Source: Janthinobacterium sp. UMAB-56 (lineage in GTDB: Bacteria > Pseudomonadota > Gammaproteobacteria > Burkholderiales > Burkholderiaceae_D). From it: 64,000 nt of DNA. The stretch is taken from contig NZ_LT607651.1 in NCBI RefSeq assembly GCF_900095265.1, forward strand, positions 568,817 to 632,816, read 5' to 3'. Positions 1-9,681 of this stretch are shown one piece after another. The position numbers and the translations under genes were made by a program. Below the pieces are notes generated by a model. That model saw nothing but the letters and a program-made list of their open reading frames with translations, made no database searches and was not told where the DNA came from. Position 1 is the first letter of the stretch. The number at the start of each line of letters is the position of its first letter.

Positions 1-209
1 CGCACCAGTTCCGAACCGGCACGCGCCAGCTCCTTGATCTGGATGGCCGTGCCAATGGCGTCGGCCGTATCCGTGTTCGTCATCGACTGCACCACGACGG
101 GGGCGTCGCCGCCCACCCAGATCTGGCGCTGGCCATGCGAGATCAGCACCTTGCGGCTGTCGCGCCGGCCGGATGGACCGGAGCCGATCGCTGTTTTCGA
201 GGTAGCCAT
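1..209 (-). CDS. ispG: 4-hydroxy-3-methylbut-2-enyl diphosphate synthase IspG, N-terminal part (3' end outside window)
   Basis: Only the first 69-70 residues are present, read from the ATG at 209 down to the window edge. The peptide contains [17 protein letters not shown] and then [12 protein letters not shown], the start of the TIM-barrel of GcpE/IspG, the Fe-S enzyme that reduces methylerythritol cyclodiphosphate to HMBPP in the non-mevalonate isoprenoid pathway. A basic, serine-rich leader of about 25 residues precedes the conserved part. It is the last gene visible of the minus-strand block ndk-rlmN-pilW-rodZ-ispG and starts 39 bp after rodZ. The Fe-S cysteines lie in the missing C-terminal part, so integrity cannot be judged. 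Confidence 0.93.
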   Translation of the reverse strand, partial: MATSKTAIGSGPSGRRDSRKVLISHGQRQIWVGGDAPVVVQSMTNTDTADAIGTAIQIKELARAGSELV

Positions 210-248
210 AAATATTATCTTCAGAGTTTGCTTGAACGATTACTGCGT

Positions 249-1238
249 TTATTTGATGCTGACACGGGAAATCGTGCCACCGGCAACGGTCGGCAAGTCC
301 AGCTTGGCGCCGCGCAAGGTTGCCTGCACGACACCCGGCTTACCCACCACCAGGGTGGCCGGTCCCGTGATATCGAACGTTTCCGTGCTGCCCGCCTTGA
401 CCATCCGCGAAATCAGCGGCGTGCTGCCAGGGCGGCGGATTTCCACCCAGGAATCCTGCTCCACCTTCAGCACCAGCGCATTCGCGCCCACGGCAGCGGC
501 GGCCACGGGCGGCGTGGCGCCAGGCGTTACCGCTGCCGCAGGGGCAGCGGCTGGCGGCAAGGCGGCGGCCGGCGCCGAAGCGACAGCGGCGGCGGGTGCA
601 CCGGTCTGCGTATCGTTGCCTGGCGGCGGCGGCACGGAAATCAAGGGCACGGACGGCGACTGCACGGGCGTCAAGTCCTGGCCCGGCTTGATCAGGGTCG
701 TTTCCACGGGCCCCACTTCAGCATGCGCCGTTTCTTTCTCGGCATGGGCAGAGAGCAGGCCTGCCGGCACATAGCCGAGCTTGTACGCGCCAAAGGCAGC
801 CGCCACGACGACGACGACGGCACCGGCGATCCAGACGGTGGCCTGGTTCGACGAGCGCTGCGTCATCGACGGGAAGCGCGATTCGGAAAACGTGGCGGAA
901 ATTTCACGCCGCACGGGCGCTGCCGGATCTTGCGCCGGCGCCGGATGGACTTCGATCATGGCCACCAGCGGCGCCGCGTCGAGACGCACCACCTTGGCGT
1001 AGGCGCGCACGAAACCGCGCACCACAGCCACGTTCGGCAAGGCCGCCATGTCGCCCTCTTCCAGCGCGATCACCTGGCGTGGCGCCAGCTTGAGCTGGTC
1101 GGCCACCTGTTCCACTGGCCAGCCCAGCGCTTCGCGCTGCGCCTTCAACTGTGCGCCTGCCAAGGCAAGATTGCCCTGGGGCTGCTGCTGAGGCGTTTCT
1201 GCCCACTCTGAATTCATTGGTATCCCTGTCTCACTCAT
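249..1238 (-). CDS. rodZ: RodZ-like cytoskeletal/HTH membrane protein
   Basis: 329 residues. An N-terminal helix-turn-helix of the HTH_25 type (about residues 25-90, LKAQREALGWPVEQVADQLK followed by RQVIALEEGD) is followed by one membrane helix (about 135-157, WIAGAVVVVVAAAFGAYKLG), an Ala/Pro-rich periplasmic linker and a C-terminal DUF4115-type domain with WVEIRRPGS. This is the architecture of RodZ, which links MreB to the cell-wall elongation machinery. The start at 1238 overlaps the end of pilW by 8 bp and suggests translational coupling; an in-frame ATG at 1217 has a better-placed AGGGA ribosome site and is a real alternative. Position between pilW and ispG is usual in betaproteobacteria. 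Confidence 0.85.
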   Translation of the reverse strand: MSETGIPMNSEWAETPQQQPQGNLALAGAQLKAQREALGWPVEQVADQLKLAPRQVIALEEGDMAALPNVAVVRGFVRAYAKVVRLDAAPLVAMIEVHPAPAQDPAAPVRREISATFSESRFPSMTQRSSNQATVWIAGAVVVVVAAAFGAYKLGYVPAGLLSAHAEKETAHAEVGPVETTLIKPGQDLTPVQSPSVPLISVPPPPGNDTQTGAPAAAVASAPAAALPPAAAPAAAVTPGATPPVAAAAVGANALVLKVEQDSWVEIRRPGSTPLISRMVKAGSTETFDITGPATLVVGKPGVVQATLRGAKLDLPTVAGGTISRVSIK

Positions 1239-2019
1239 CAAACGCCCCATTTTGATAAGCAGCATATTCGGGGGAGCCGGCATGGTGGTTGCGCAAATGC
1301 GCCGCCAGGTCAGCTTCCGCGCCCACATCCCCGAGCTTATGCTGCACCTTGATCCCGAGCCACAGCACATCGGCCGTCTGGCTCTCCATTGTTGCTGCCT
1401 TACCGAGGCGCTGCCAATAATCAGCCGCCTGCCGGTAGTCTTGCTGTTGGTAATACACGCGCACCAGGCCGGCATAGGTGATTGCCGTAGCAGGTGCGAT
1501 GCGCTCCGCCTTGAGCCAGTAGTCAGCGGCGCGCGGGTAATCTTTCATGACCAGGCTGCACGCCGCCGCATTGTGCAGCGCAAGTTCAGGCGTGCCATAG
1601 GCGACATCTTGCAATGCGGCATCGAAATACGCCAACGACTGCGCCGCGCGCCCGGTCTGGCACAGAAACAGGCCATAATTATTACTCAACTCGGGATTGT
1701 GGGGCGCGAGGCGCAATGCGTAAAGAAAATCTTTTTCAGCAGCCACGGGTTGGCGCAGGGCAGCAAAAATCAGGGCGCGCATGCCGCGCACCTGGGCGTT
1801 GCCCGGCACCAGTTGCACCGCCTGCTCTGCTTCGGCCAAGGCCACCACAAACTGCTCTTGCATATAATAGGCGCTGGCCAACTGCAAGCGCAAGGCGGCG
1901 CGCTGCTCGACAGAGGCAGCCTGCTCCTTGTCTGCGGTGGAAGCACAGCCGGCCAGCAGCACGCCCAGGCTGACAACAGCCACGGCAAGTGCGCCAGGAT
2001 AAGCCATGCCTCCCCGCAT
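1231..2019 (-). CDS. pilW: type IV pilus biogenesis/stability lipoprotein PilW (PilF)
   Basis: 262 residues. The signal peptide ends in a lipobox (LLAGC), so the mature protein should be an outer-membrane lipoprotein. The rest is a string of tetratricopeptide repeats, for example YYMQEQFVVALAEAEQAVQL, NPELSNNYGLFLCQTG and the later YRQAADYWQRLGKAA. PilW/PilF helps the secretin PilQ assemble in type IV pili. Its ATG shares one base with the rlmN stop codon (TGATG), and its own end overlaps rodZ, so rlmN-pilW-rodZ look translationally coupled. An ATG at 2007 is a second possible start. Confidence 0.9.
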   Translation of the reverse strand: MRGGMAYPGALAVAVVSLGVLLAGCASTADKEQAASVEQRAALRLQLASAYYMQEQFVVALAEAEQAVQLVPGNAQVRGMRALIFAALRQPVAAEKDFLYALRLAPHNPELSNNYGLFLCQTGRAAQSLAYFDAALQDVAYGTPELALHNAAACSLVMKDYPRAADYWLKAERIAPATAITYAGLVRVYYQQQDYRQAADYWQRLGKAATMESQTADVLWLGIKVQHKLGDVGAEADLAAHLRNHHAGSPEYAAYQNGAFDE

Positions 2020-3200
2020 CAGGAGCGGATCTCCACGATCTTGCCGAAGTTGGCGCCAAATTTCTGTTGGTACTCAGTCATCTTTTCCATGCGCTCCTGC
2101 ACCCGCGTGCGATCCTTGACTTCGCCGGCCAGCTGGCCGCAGGCCGCATCGATATCGTCGCCGCGCGTCTTGCGCACGGTGGTGATGATGCCGCCATCCA
2201 TGAGCACCTGGGCAAATGCCTTGATACGCGGATTCTTCGAGCGGAACAGGCCCGACTCGGGAAACGGGTTGAAGGGAATCAGGTTGAACTTGCAGTTCAC
2301 GCCGAACTCGCGGTCTTGCACCAGCGCCAGCAGTTCGCGCGCATGTTCGTCGCTGTCGTTGACGCCATCGAGCATGCAGTATTCGAAGGTAATGAAGTCG
2401 CGTGGAGCAAATTCCAGGTAGCGCTTGCACGCCGCCATCAATTCCTTCAGCGGATATTTCTTGTTCAGTGGAATCAAACCGTCGCGCAAGGCGTCGTTCG
2501 AGGCGTGCAGCGAGACGGCCAGTGCCACCGGCACTTCCTGCGACAGCTTGTCCATCATCGGCACCACGCCCGAGGTCGACAGGGTGACGCGGCGGCGCGA
2601 CAGGCCGTAGGCATTGTCGTCGAGCATCAGCTTCAGGGCCGTGACGGTCGGTTCAAAGTTCAGCAGGGGCTCGCCCATGCCCATCATCACCACGTTGGTG
2701 ATCTGGCGCTCGCCTTTCGGGCCAGGCTCGATGCCCTTGGTGCGGCGCAATTCAAATTCGGCCATCCACAGCTGGCCGATGATTTCGCCCACGGACAGGT
2801 TGCGGTTGAAGCCTTGCTTGCCCGTCGAGCAGAAACGGCAGTTCACGGCGCAGCCGGCCTGCGTCGAGATGCACAGGGTGCCGCGATTTTCTTCCGGAAT
2901 GAACACGGTTTCCACGGCATTGCCATTGCCCACATCGACCAGCCACTTGCGCGTGCCGTCAAGCGACGTGTGATCGCTGATGATGGCCGGGGCGCGCACT
3001 TCGGCGCGCGTGGCCAGCTTGTCGCGCAGCGACTTGGCCAGGTCCGTCATGGCGTCGAAATCGGAGGCGCCGAACTGATGTATCCAACGTTGCAATTGTT
3101 TCGCACGAAACGGCTTCTCTCCCAACTCGGCGCAGTAGGCGATGAGTTGCGCGGGATCGAGGTCCAGCAAGTTGGTGAGTGTCGTCGTATGCATGATCAT
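2019..3200 (-). CDS. rlmN: 23S rRNA/tRNA adenine-2 methyltransferase RlmN (radical SAM)
   Basis: 393 residues, usual length for the family. The radical-SAM cluster motif is visible as C117-x3-C121-x2-C124 in [12 protein letters not shown], followed by the SAM-binding GMGEPLLN segment and, near the C-terminus, the methylated-cysteine region [13 protein letters not shown]. RlmN methylates C2 of A2503 in 23S rRNA and of A37 in some tRNAs. A second ATG lies six bases downstream (3194). The gene follows ndk in the same direction and is the first of a tightly packed set with pilW and rodZ. Confidence 0.96.
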   Translation of the reverse strand: MIMHTTTLTNLLDLDPAQLIAYCAELGEKPFRAKQLQRWIHQFGASDFDAMTDLAKSLRDKLATRAEVRAPAIISDHTSLDGTRKWLVDVGNGNAVETVFIPEENRGTLCISTQAGCAVNCRFCSTGKQGFNRNLSVGEIIGQLWMAEFELRRTKGIEPGPKGERQITNVVMMGMGEPLLNFEPTVTALKLMLDDNAYGLSRRRVTLSTSGVVPMMDKLSQEVPVALAVSLHASNDALRDGLIPLNKKYPLKELMAACKRYLEFAPRDFITFEYCMLDGVNDSDEHARELLALVQDREFGVNCKFNLIPFNPFPESGLFRSKNPRIKAFAQVLMDGGIITTVRKTRGDDIDAACGQLAGEVKDRTRVQERMEKMTEYQQKFGANFGKIVEIRS

Positions 3201-3319
3201 GTCTATTCTAAAAATCCGTCCCCGCGCGCATCCGGAGCGAAAACTCCACAGCGCAGCGGGAACAGGGGGTGATAAGTTATTTCACAGATAACGCCAGGAA
3301 ATAACGTTATCTAAGGCAA

Positions 3320-3736
3320 TTAAGCCTTCAGTTCTGGGAAGAAGTAAGCGATTTCCACTTTAGCAGCTTCGACAGCGTCGGAACCGTGTACGGCGTTAGC
3401 GTCGATCGAATCGGCGAAATCGGCGCGGATCGTGCCTTTTTCTGCTTTCTTCGGATCGGTCGCGCCCATCAGGTCACGGTGGGCCAGAACGGCGTTTTCG
3501 CCTTCCAGGGCTTGAATCATGACTGGACCGGAAACCATGAAGTCGACCAGATCCTTGAAGAAGCCGCGTTCCTTGTGCGCTGCGTAGAAGCCTTCAGCTT
3601 GTTCGCGCGACAGTTGGGTCATACGCGCTGCAACGATTTTCAGGCCAGCGTTTTCAAAACGGGAGTAGATTTGACCGATTACGTTTTTTGCAACTGCGTC
3701 TGGTTTGATGATCGACAGGGTGCGTTCGATTGCCAT
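3320..3736 (-). CDS. ndk: nucleoside diphosphate kinase
   Basis: 138 residues, starting [18 protein letters not shown], with the catalytic histidine at H117 in NAVHGSDA. The enzyme transfers the gamma-phosphate between nucleoside triphosphates and diphosphates to balance nucleotide pools. The start at 3736 is preceded by GGAG at a suitable distance; a longer reading frame upstream lacks family similarity. First gene of the minus-strand block. Between ndk and rlmN is a 119 bp gap holding an AT-rich inverted repeat (agataac / gttatct, near 3282-3314) without a clear T-tract. Confidence 0.97.
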   Translation of the reverse strand: MAIERTLSIIKPDAVAKNVIGQIYSRFENAGLKIVAARMTQLSREQAEGFYAAHKERGFFKDLVDFMVSGPVMIQALEGENAVLAHRDLMGATDPKKAEKGTIRADFADSIDANAVHGSDAVEAAKVEIAYFFPELKA

Positions 3737-3958
3737 GTGTGAAAACTCCAATAAAAAGAAAGGTTTAAAACGATAAATTGATAACTCAATCAACCTTTGA
3801 TTTTACCATACTCCACCCCATATCACCCAGACAGGCTGGTTGGCATCTTGCGGCCCTGCCTGAGTTTAATTAAATCTTAAGCTGGTTTTTTTGTAAAAAC
3901 CGGGGTCCATGCTATCCTTGGGGAAAGTAGTAATTTGAATTGACAACACGGAGGCACT

Positions 3959-4645
3959 ATGAATCAGAACATGCAACGCACCTTTGACCTGTCGGGAGGC
4001 ATGCAGCAAGTCCGCCACCAGGTCTTGCGCAATACCTACTGGCTGCTGGCACTGTCCATGATACCGACCGTGCTGGGCGCCTTCATCGGCGTGCAAATGC
4101 ATTTGCCGATGCTGACCGGCGGCATGGGTTTCATCATCTTCATGGCCGTCGCCTTCGGCTTCATGTACGCGATTGAAAAAACCAAGAACTCGGGCCTCGG
4201 CGTTGCCGTCCTGCTGGGCTTTACCTTCTTCATGGGCCTGATGCTCACGCCTATCCTGACGCGCACGCTCGGTTACTCGAACGGCGGCATGCTGATCATG
4301 ACGGCATTCGGCGGCACGGCCACCATCCTGGCCGTGATGGCGACCATCGCCACAGTGTCGAAGCGCGACTTCTCGGCCATGGGCAAATGGCTGTTCGCCG
4401 GCGTGATCGTGCTGATCCTGGCCTCGGTGGCGAATATTTTCCTGGGCCTGTCGGCTCTGTCGATCGTGATCTCCATGGTCGCCATCGCCATCTTCTCGGC
4501 CTACATCCTGTATGACGTGCAGCAAATCATCAACGGCGGCGAGACCAACTACATCTCGGCCACCCTGCGCATCTACCTGGACGTGTACAACATCTTCACC
4601 AGCCTGCTGTCCTTGCTGGGTTTCGCCGGCGGCAGCCGCGACTAA
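3959..4645 (+). CDS. Bax inhibitor-1/YccA family membrane protein
   Basis: 228 residues with about seven hydrophobic helices (for example WLLALSMIPTVLGAFIGV, MGFIIFMAVAFGFMYAI, IVISMVAIAIFSAYILYD). The pattern and the conserved YDVQQIINGGE and LRIYLDVYNIFTSLLSLLG near the C-terminus match the BI-1/YccA/TMBIM family. Members are inner-membrane proteins; YccA of E. coli restrains FtsH, and other homologues behave as pH-sensitive calcium leak channels. Which role applies here is not shown. A strong GGAGG site precedes the ATG. It is alone on the plus strand and ends in a clear terminator. Confidence 0.9.
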   Translation: MNQNMQRTFDLSGGMQQVRHQVLRNTYWLLALSMIPTVLGAFIGVQMHLPMLTGGMGFIIFMAVAFGFMYAIEKTKNSGLGVAVLLGFTFFMGLMLTPILTRTLGYSNGGMLIMTAFGGTATILAVMATIATVSKRDFSAMGKWLFAGVIVLILASVANIFLGLSALSIVISMVAIAIFSAYILYDVQQIINGGETNYISATLRIYLDVYNIFTSLLSLLGFAGGSRD

Positions 4646-4661
4646 TCACTTGCGATTCAAC

Positions 4662-4690
4662 AAAAAGCCGACCCTCGGGTCGGCTTTTTT
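4662..4690 (+). terminator. rho-independent terminator (bidirectional)
   Basis: AAGCCGACCC / GGGTCGGCTT stem with a two-base loop, A-tract before and T-tract after. It sits 17 bp after the BI-1-like gene and faces the cupin gene on the other strand, so it can end transcripts from both sides. Confidence 0.9.
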
Positions 4691-4757
4691 ACGTCTGTGA
4701 AAAAAGCCGCCTGTACGGCTGCTGTTCGCGGCAGGTTCGCACCAATCGGCATCGCCA

Positions 4758-5804
4758 TCAAAAGTCGTGATTCGACGGATACTTGCTGTAGAAATCGTTA
4801 TCCCATTTGAAGTTGGTGAAGGCCACTGTCACCGATATATCGAGCGCTTCGACAAAATGCCAGCAGCCGACGGGCAGAAACAGGATCTCTCCCGGCGCCA
4901 ACACGCATTCGCGCACTTGCACGTCGGCCATCAGCGGATAGCGCTGCAAGTCGATGTCGCTCCCGTCGACAGGCGTAAAACAGTGGCGCTGGTTGTACAC
5001 GCGTGCCACCTCGCAGGCAGCCATGATGCGCAGCCGCTTGCGCCCTCTTACCTGCGCCATGAAGTTGTTGGTCAGGTCGTGATGAAACGGTGTCACCGTG
5101 CCGGCCGGGCCAAACCATAAAAAGCCCGTGGGGGCACCTTCCTGCTTCAGGTATTCAGGCAGTTGGCCGATGTCATCCCACAGCTCGCGCAGCGCTTGCC
5201 GGTTCTGCGAATTGTTATTCGCCGTCATATAGAAATCGTTGCTCACGCCGCTGTCCTCGACCAGGCTGGCGTACTCGCCAAAGGCCATCTTGCGCTTGTG
5301 CGCCACGCTGTTCATTTCGTACTGCGCGTCCGCCTCGCGGCCGAACTGCACTTCCACTTCGCGCTGCGCATATTGTGCGCGGAAGTAGGCCGGGCTCCAT
5401 TTGGCCATGGCCGGCCAGTCGTCCAGCATGCCGGTGATGATCACGGGCTGGTTGGTGGAATAGTATTCGTCCAGAAACGCTTGCGCCGTCAATTTGTCGC
5501 GGCGGGGAATCTCGCTCGGACGCAACTGGTTCAGCTTGCGCTGGATATCGATCACCCAGTCGCGCTTGGCCAGGCGGTTCGACAGGCGCACGGCGCCCGC
5601 CAGGTAGGGGCTATGCAGTGCCAGTTCCACTTCGCGGCGCGCCAGGGGCTCGGCGATGCCAGCCTGTTGCAGCACCGGCATCAGCGCCGAAGGATGACTG
5701 CCCAGCATGAGGTTTTCCGCGATCCAGCTGCGCCACTCACGGCTCAGTTCCTGCTCCGGCTGCTGCTCTTTCTGCTTGACTCCGAATGTCGATACCGCCG
5801 CCAT
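4758..5804 (-). CDS. cupin-like (JmjC/Cupin_8) Fe(II)/2-oxoglutarate-dependent oxygenase
   Basis: 348 residues. The C-terminal two thirds is a cupin_8/JmjC fold. The iron ligands are readable as H241 and D243 in TPFHHDLTNNF and H316 in PVGCWHFVEAL, giving the facial HxD...H triad; K255/R257 and the TNFKW end fit the 2-oxoglutarate-binding region. The N-terminal ~95 residues are helical and less conserved. Relatives include protein hydroxylases (FIH-like, ribosomal oxygenases) and tRNA modifiers; the substrate here cannot be told from sequence. It stands alone between a terminator and the chitinase gene. Confidence 0.82.
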   Translation of the reverse strand: MAAVSTFGVKQKEQQPEQELSREWRSWIAENLMLGSHPSALMPVLQQAGIAEPLARREVELALHSPYLAGAVRLSNRLAKRDWVIDIQRKLNQLRPSEIPRRDKLTAQAFLDEYYSTNQPVIITGMLDDWPAMAKWSPAYFRAQYAQREVEVQFGREADAQYEMNSVAHKRKMAFGEYASLVEDSGVSNDFYMTANNNSQNRQALRELWDDIGQLPEYLKQEGAPTGFLWFGPAGTVTPFHHDLTNNFMAQVRGRKRLRIMAACEVARVYNQRHCFTPVDGSDIDLQRYPLMADVQVRECVLAPGEILFLPVGCWHFVEALDISVTVAFTNFKWDNDFYSKYPSNHDF

Positions 5805-5880
5805 CGCCCGTCTCCTGGATTTATGTGAATAAGCGACCGGACAGCATGGCTATCCGGCCGCGTCTTACCCTACATCAACA

Positions 5881-7845
5881 TTACCGCACCTTCCACACCT
5901 CGGTCGCCAGCACGCCATTCGCGTCGCCATCGAGTTCCCACGAGAACGCACCGCGCAAGCCCTGGTCCTTGACGTATTTCACCTTGGTGCCGATGACGGT
6001 CGGGTCATCATAGCTCCACCACTGGCCGCCCGCACCCGTGTACAGGTACAGTTGCTTGGTCACGGGATGGTAGTAGCGCGTGCCGGCCTTGGCGACGAGG
6101 ATTTTATAGTCCTCGATGCCCGACTCGTACGTGCCTGGCGCCGTGCCGGTGGCCGCCTGGTACAGGCCATCGCCATTCGGTCCTGGCGCCACGCCCGTCC
6201 AGCCGCGGCCATAGAACGGTATGCCCAGCAGCAGCTTGTCGCGCGGCACGCCGGCGGCAATCATGTACTGCACCGCCTTGTCGCCCACGTATTCGCGCGC
6301 CATGCCCGTCGACGGATCGGCAGGGTCGGCAAACAGCTGGGCGTTGAAGTTGGTGCTCGTTTCCCAGCCGCCGTGGAAGTCATAGGTCATCAGGTTGATC
6401 CAGTCCATATACTGCGAGTACAGGGCCGGTTCCGTGTTGTCGATCTTGTCCTTGCCGGCGCCGACGGCCGCCGTCAACAGGTAGCGCTTGCCGTTGGCGG
6501 CACCGAGCGCATCGAGCTGGCTGCGGAATTCCGCCATCAGCAAGGTGAAGTTGCGCTTGTCGTTGGGGCTGACCGTGTTGTACGGCTGGCCGCCGCCGAC
6601 CGGGTATTCCCAGTCGATGTCGATGCCATCAAAGATGTTGGCTGCCGCGCCCACGCCGCCGCGCCCGCCCTGCACCGGCAGGTTGCCCTTGATATAGATA
6701 TCGATGCAGGAACGCACCATCTGCTTGCGCAGCGCATCGGTGGCCGAACCGACGGAGAAGTTCTTCGACCAGCTCCAGCCGCCCAGCGAGATGAACAATT
6801 TGAGATTCGGGTGCGCCGCCTTCAGCTTTCTCAGCTGCAGGAAGTTGCCCGACAGAGGAGCATCCCACGGGATGGCCTGGCCATCGACGGTACGCTTCGG
6901 CGTGCGGATGTAGTCGGCCTCGGCATCGCCGCCCGTGCCCGCTTCCGGCGAATTCGGATTCGTCGCGCCCGGCTCCGTCTTGGTGATCATGGCGCATTCA
7001 TAGCCACCGTTCTTCGGATAGATGTTGCCGAAAGCATAGTTGATGAAGGTCAGCTTGTCAGCCACGCCGCTGGAATGCACGTTCGCCACTTCGTAGTCGC
7101 GGCCATACACGCCCCACTGCGCGAAGTAGGAACCGACTTCGCGACCCGTTGGCGTTGGCGTAGGTGTAGGCGTTGGAGTTGGAGTCGGCGTTGGGGTCGG
7201 CGTCGGAGTCGGCGTCGGCGTCGGCGTCGGCGTGATGCTGCAGATCTCCTGGCTGGTCCATGGCTTGCCCGTGCCGGCGGCGCCGCTGCTGGTGGACGGG
7301 TTGTCGCCCTGGGTCCAGTAGTTGGCGCGATAATTCGTGCCCGCGTAGCTGACGGTAGCGCCGGCGCTGTAGGCCGTCCCGGCCACCCACGCCAGCGCGC
7401 AGCTGCCACCGGTTGGCGTTGGCGTTGGCGTCGGGGTGGGCGTAGGTGTAGGCACCGGCGTCGGGGTAGGCGTCGGGGTGGGAGTAGGCGTCGGGGTGGG
7501 AGTAGGCGTTGGCGTTGGTGTGGGCGTCGGCGTGGTGCCGCCATCGCAAGTACCGCCGGCACTCCACAGGCTAGGCGTGGAAACGGGATTCCAACCCGAG
7601 CCCACGTGATCGGTCTGCGTTACCAGTGCGGTGTAGTTGGCGCCCAGGTAAGTGACCACCGTGCCAGCATTGTAAGTGCCGCCCTCTTGCCACGGCACGC
7701 ACGCGACCACCGTGCTGGCCGCCAGCAATTGCGAACCAGCCGGTGCGCCTGCGTCGTCGCCGCCCCCGCACGCTGCCAGCACGCCACCGCTGGCCAGACA
7801 TACCATCATGTTCCTGATCGTTTTTTTGAGTATTAAATTTTCCAC
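5881..7845 (-). CDS. secreted GH18 chitinase with two carbohydrate-binding modules (lipoprotein signal)
   Basis: 654 residues, GTG start at 7845 with CAGGAG upstream. A lipobox (LAAC, Cys about 26) indicates export and possible lipid anchoring. Two chitin-binding CBM5/12-like modules (about 48-100, [19 protein letters not shown]; about 148-202, [23 protein letters not shown]) are each followed by a long Thr-Pro linker. The catalytic GH18 barrel fills residues ~237-654 and carries the DxxDxDxE motif as [11 protein letters not shown] with the acid Glu near 415, plus [10 protein letters not shown]. It should hydrolyse chitin to N-acetylglucosamine oligomers outside the cell. The linkers are short-period repeats at DNA level and may vary in length. 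Regulation probably uses the repeat array at 7959-7998. Confidence 0.93.
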   Translation of the reverse strand: MENLILKKTIRNMMVCLASGGVLAACGGGDDAGAPAGSQLLAASTVVACVPWQEGGTYNAGTVVTYLGANYTALVTQTDHVGSGWNPVSTPSLWSAGGTCDGGTTPTPTPTPTPTPTPTPTPTPTPTPTPVPTPTPTPTPTPTPTGGSCALAWVAGTAYSAGATVSYAGTNYRANYWTQGDNPSTSSGAAGTGKPWTSQEICSITPTPTPTPTPTPTPTPTPTPTPTPTPTPTGREVGSYFAQWGVYGRDYEVANVHSSGVADKLTFINYAFGNIYPKNGGYECAMITKTEPGATNPNSPEAGTGGDAEADYIRTPKRTVDGQAIPWDAPLSGNFLQLRKLKAAHPNLKLFISLGGWSWSKNFSVGSATDALRKQMVRSCIDIYIKGNLPVQGGRGGVGAAANIFDGIDIDWEYPVGGGQPYNTVSPNDKRNFTLLMAEFRSQLDALGAANGKRYLLTAAVGAGKDKIDNTEPALYSQYMDWINLMTYDFHGGWETSTNFNAQLFADPADPSTGMAREYVGDKAVQYMIAAGVPRDKLLLGIPFYGRGWTGVAPGPNGDGLYQAATGTAPGTYESGIEDYKILVAKAGTRYYHPVTKQLYLYTGAGGQWWSYDDPTVIGTKVKYVKDQGLRGAFSWELDGDANGVLATEVWKVR

Positions 7846-8205
7846 GCTGTCTCCTGTTCAGGTTTGCGGAAATACCGCTCTGCTTCAATGAAAAGCTACC
7901 CTGTGATCTTGTTTTTTGCAGTTGCAAGAACAGCATGCTGCCGAAAAAATAGGCGGTCAAGTGGTTTTGAAGTGGACTCAAAGTGGGCAATACCACTTCG
8001 CGCGAAAAGCGCGGCGGCAACGGCGACTGGCGTGTTGTCCTACTGGACAATGAAAAAACACAGGGGGAGAATGAAAAAAGACGCTTGAAGAGGGAAATAC
8101 AGACCAGTTTTATAACTCGCTGCAAGTGGTATTGGGGTAGCGTGCCGTGCCGTTAAATACGGCAGCGGCGGGTGCCTGCCTGGCCACCCGCCGCGCAAGG
8201 CAGAC
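7846..8205. promoter_or_regulatory. 360 bp upstream region of the chitinase, no gene
   Basis: No convincing coding sequence. The region holds three direct AAGTGG repeats starting at 7959, 7970 and 7981 (exactly 11 bp apart), an inverted CCACTT at 7993-7998, and a perfect 11 bp inverted pair CAATACCACTT (7988-7998) and AAGTGGTATTG (8124-8134). The TGGTATT core resembles what I remember of NagQ-type half-sites of GlcNAc/chitin regulons, but that is only a comparison from memory. The region is AT-richer than its surroundings, as expected of a controlled promoter. Confidence 0.55.
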
Positions 8206-9549
8206 TTATTGAGGCAAATCAAATACCGCCATCGACTCCACGTGCGAGGTATGCGGGAACATGTTGACCACGCCCGCCTTGCTCAGCACATAGCCCGCTT
8301 CCAGCGCCAGGATGCCGGCGTCGCGCGCCAGGGTCGACGGGCTGCAGGACACGTACACGATGCGTTTCGGCAGCAGGTCAGGACGCACCTGCGACAGGCC
8401 GACCAGCGCCTGGCACAGGGCCATGGCGCCATCGCGCGGCGGGTCGACGAGAATGCGGTCAAACTTGCCCAGGGCGATCAGGTCGTCCGTCGTCACTTCG
8501 AACAGGTTGCGCGTCGAGAACGAGGTTTTTTCCGCCAGGCCATTGGCCAGCGCATTTTCCAGCGCCCGCTCCGTCAGGGTGGTGCTGCCTTCGATACCCA
8601 CCACTGCGCTGCCTTGCGTGGCCAGCGGCAAGGTGAAATTGCCCAGGCCGCAGAACAGGTCGGCCACGCGGTCGGTCGGCTGCACTTCCAGCAGGCGCAG
8701 GGCTTTCGACACCAGCACGCGGTTGATGTGGTGGTTCACCTGGGTAAAATCGACAGGCTTGAACGGCATCTTAACGCCGAACTCGGGCAGCAAATAATGC
8801 AATTGCTTGTCGAGCGGATAGAACGGCACGGCCGTTTCCGGGCCTTTCACCTGCAACCACCATTGCACGCCGTATTCGTCGGCAAAGGCCTTCAATTTCG
8901 TTTCATCGTCTGCCGTGAGCGGCGCCATGATGCGCAAGACCATGGCGGTGACGTCTTCACCCACGGCCAGTTCGATCTGCGGCATCTGGTCGAAGATGGA
9001 CAGCGAACCAATCAACGCACGCAGGGGCAGCAGCATGGCGGAGATGTGCGGCGGCAAGATTTCACAGCTATCCATGTCGGCAACGAATGCCGATTTCTTT
9101 TCATGGAAACCCACCAGCACGGCGTCTTTCTTCTTGACGTGGCGCACCGACAGGCGCGCGCGATAACGGTAGCCCCAGGTCGGGCCATACATGGGACGCA
9201 TGATGCTTTGCGGACGCACCTTGCCGATATGCCACAGGTTGTCTTCCAGCACGCGCTGTTTGATCGCCACCTGCGCCGATGGCTCCAGGTGCTGCATCGA
9301 GCAGCCGCCGCAATTGTCGAAATGCTTGCACTTGGGCGTCACGCGCATGGACGATTCGCGGTGCAGCGCCGTCATGCGGGCCATTTCCCAGTTCTTCTTT
9401 TTCTTGAACGTCACAAAGCTGACGCGCTCGCCCGGCAGCGCGCCTTCGACAAACACGACCTTGCCCGGCGAGCCGTCTTCGTTCTCAATATGGCCAACGC
9501 CACGGGCGTCCATGTCGAGCGATTTGATTTCGATGATATTTTCTTGCAT
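8206..9549 (-). CDS. rlmD: 23S rRNA (uracil1939-C5)-methyltransferase RlmD
   Basis: 447 residues from the ATG at 9549 (an in-frame TTG at 9558 is less likely). N-terminal TRAM domain, then the [4Fe-4S] cysteines in [14 protein letters not shown], a SAM-binding motif [16 protein letters not shown], and the catalytic cysteine in [12 protein letters not shown]. This is the RumA/RlmD class, which methylates U1939 of 23S rRNA. RlmC and TrmA relatives are similar, but the Fe-S motif with the TRAM domain and the length favour RlmD. Convergent with nothing; the chitinase promoter region follows it on the same strand. Confidence 0.94.
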   Translation of the reverse strand: MQENIIEIKSLDMDARGVGHIENEDGSPGKVVFVEGALPGERVSFVTFKKKKNWEMARMTALHRESSMRVTPKCKHFDNCGGCSMQHLEPSAQVAIKQRVLEDNLWHIGKVRPQSIMRPMYGPTWGYRYRARLSVRHVKKKDAVLVGFHEKKSAFVADMDSCEILPPHISAMLLPLRALIGSLSIFDQMPQIELAVGEDVTAMVLRIMAPLTADDETKLKAFADEYGVQWWLQVKGPETAVPFYPLDKQLHYLLPEFGVKMPFKPVDFTQVNHHINRVLVSKALRLLEVQPTDRVADLFCGLGNFTLPLATQGSAVVGIEGSTTLTERALENALANGLAEKTSFSTRNLFEVTTDDLIALGKFDRILVDPPRDGAMALCQALVGLSQVRPDLLPKRIVYVSCSPSTLARDAGILALEAGYVLSKAGVVNMFPHTSHVESMAVFDLPQ

Positions 9550-9681
9550 AGCGATCAATAGGTAAGAGTGGGCCAGGATGCAAGGCCGCGCTGGAACTTG
9601 AAAGAATAGGGGAAAGGTCAGGCGCCGCGAGCGGGGCGTATGATAGCAGATGCGGCCCCGGAAATACCGGGACAGGGTGCC

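Noticed and set aside
7140..7535. Short tandem repeats that could suggest a CRISPR or VNTR locus
   Set aside because: They encode Thr-Pro linkers in frame inside the chitinase; no spacers and no cas genes.
6052..7836. 594-codon plus-strand frame opposite the chitinase
   Set aside because: Shadow of the GH18 gene; low-complexity Arg/Ala composition.
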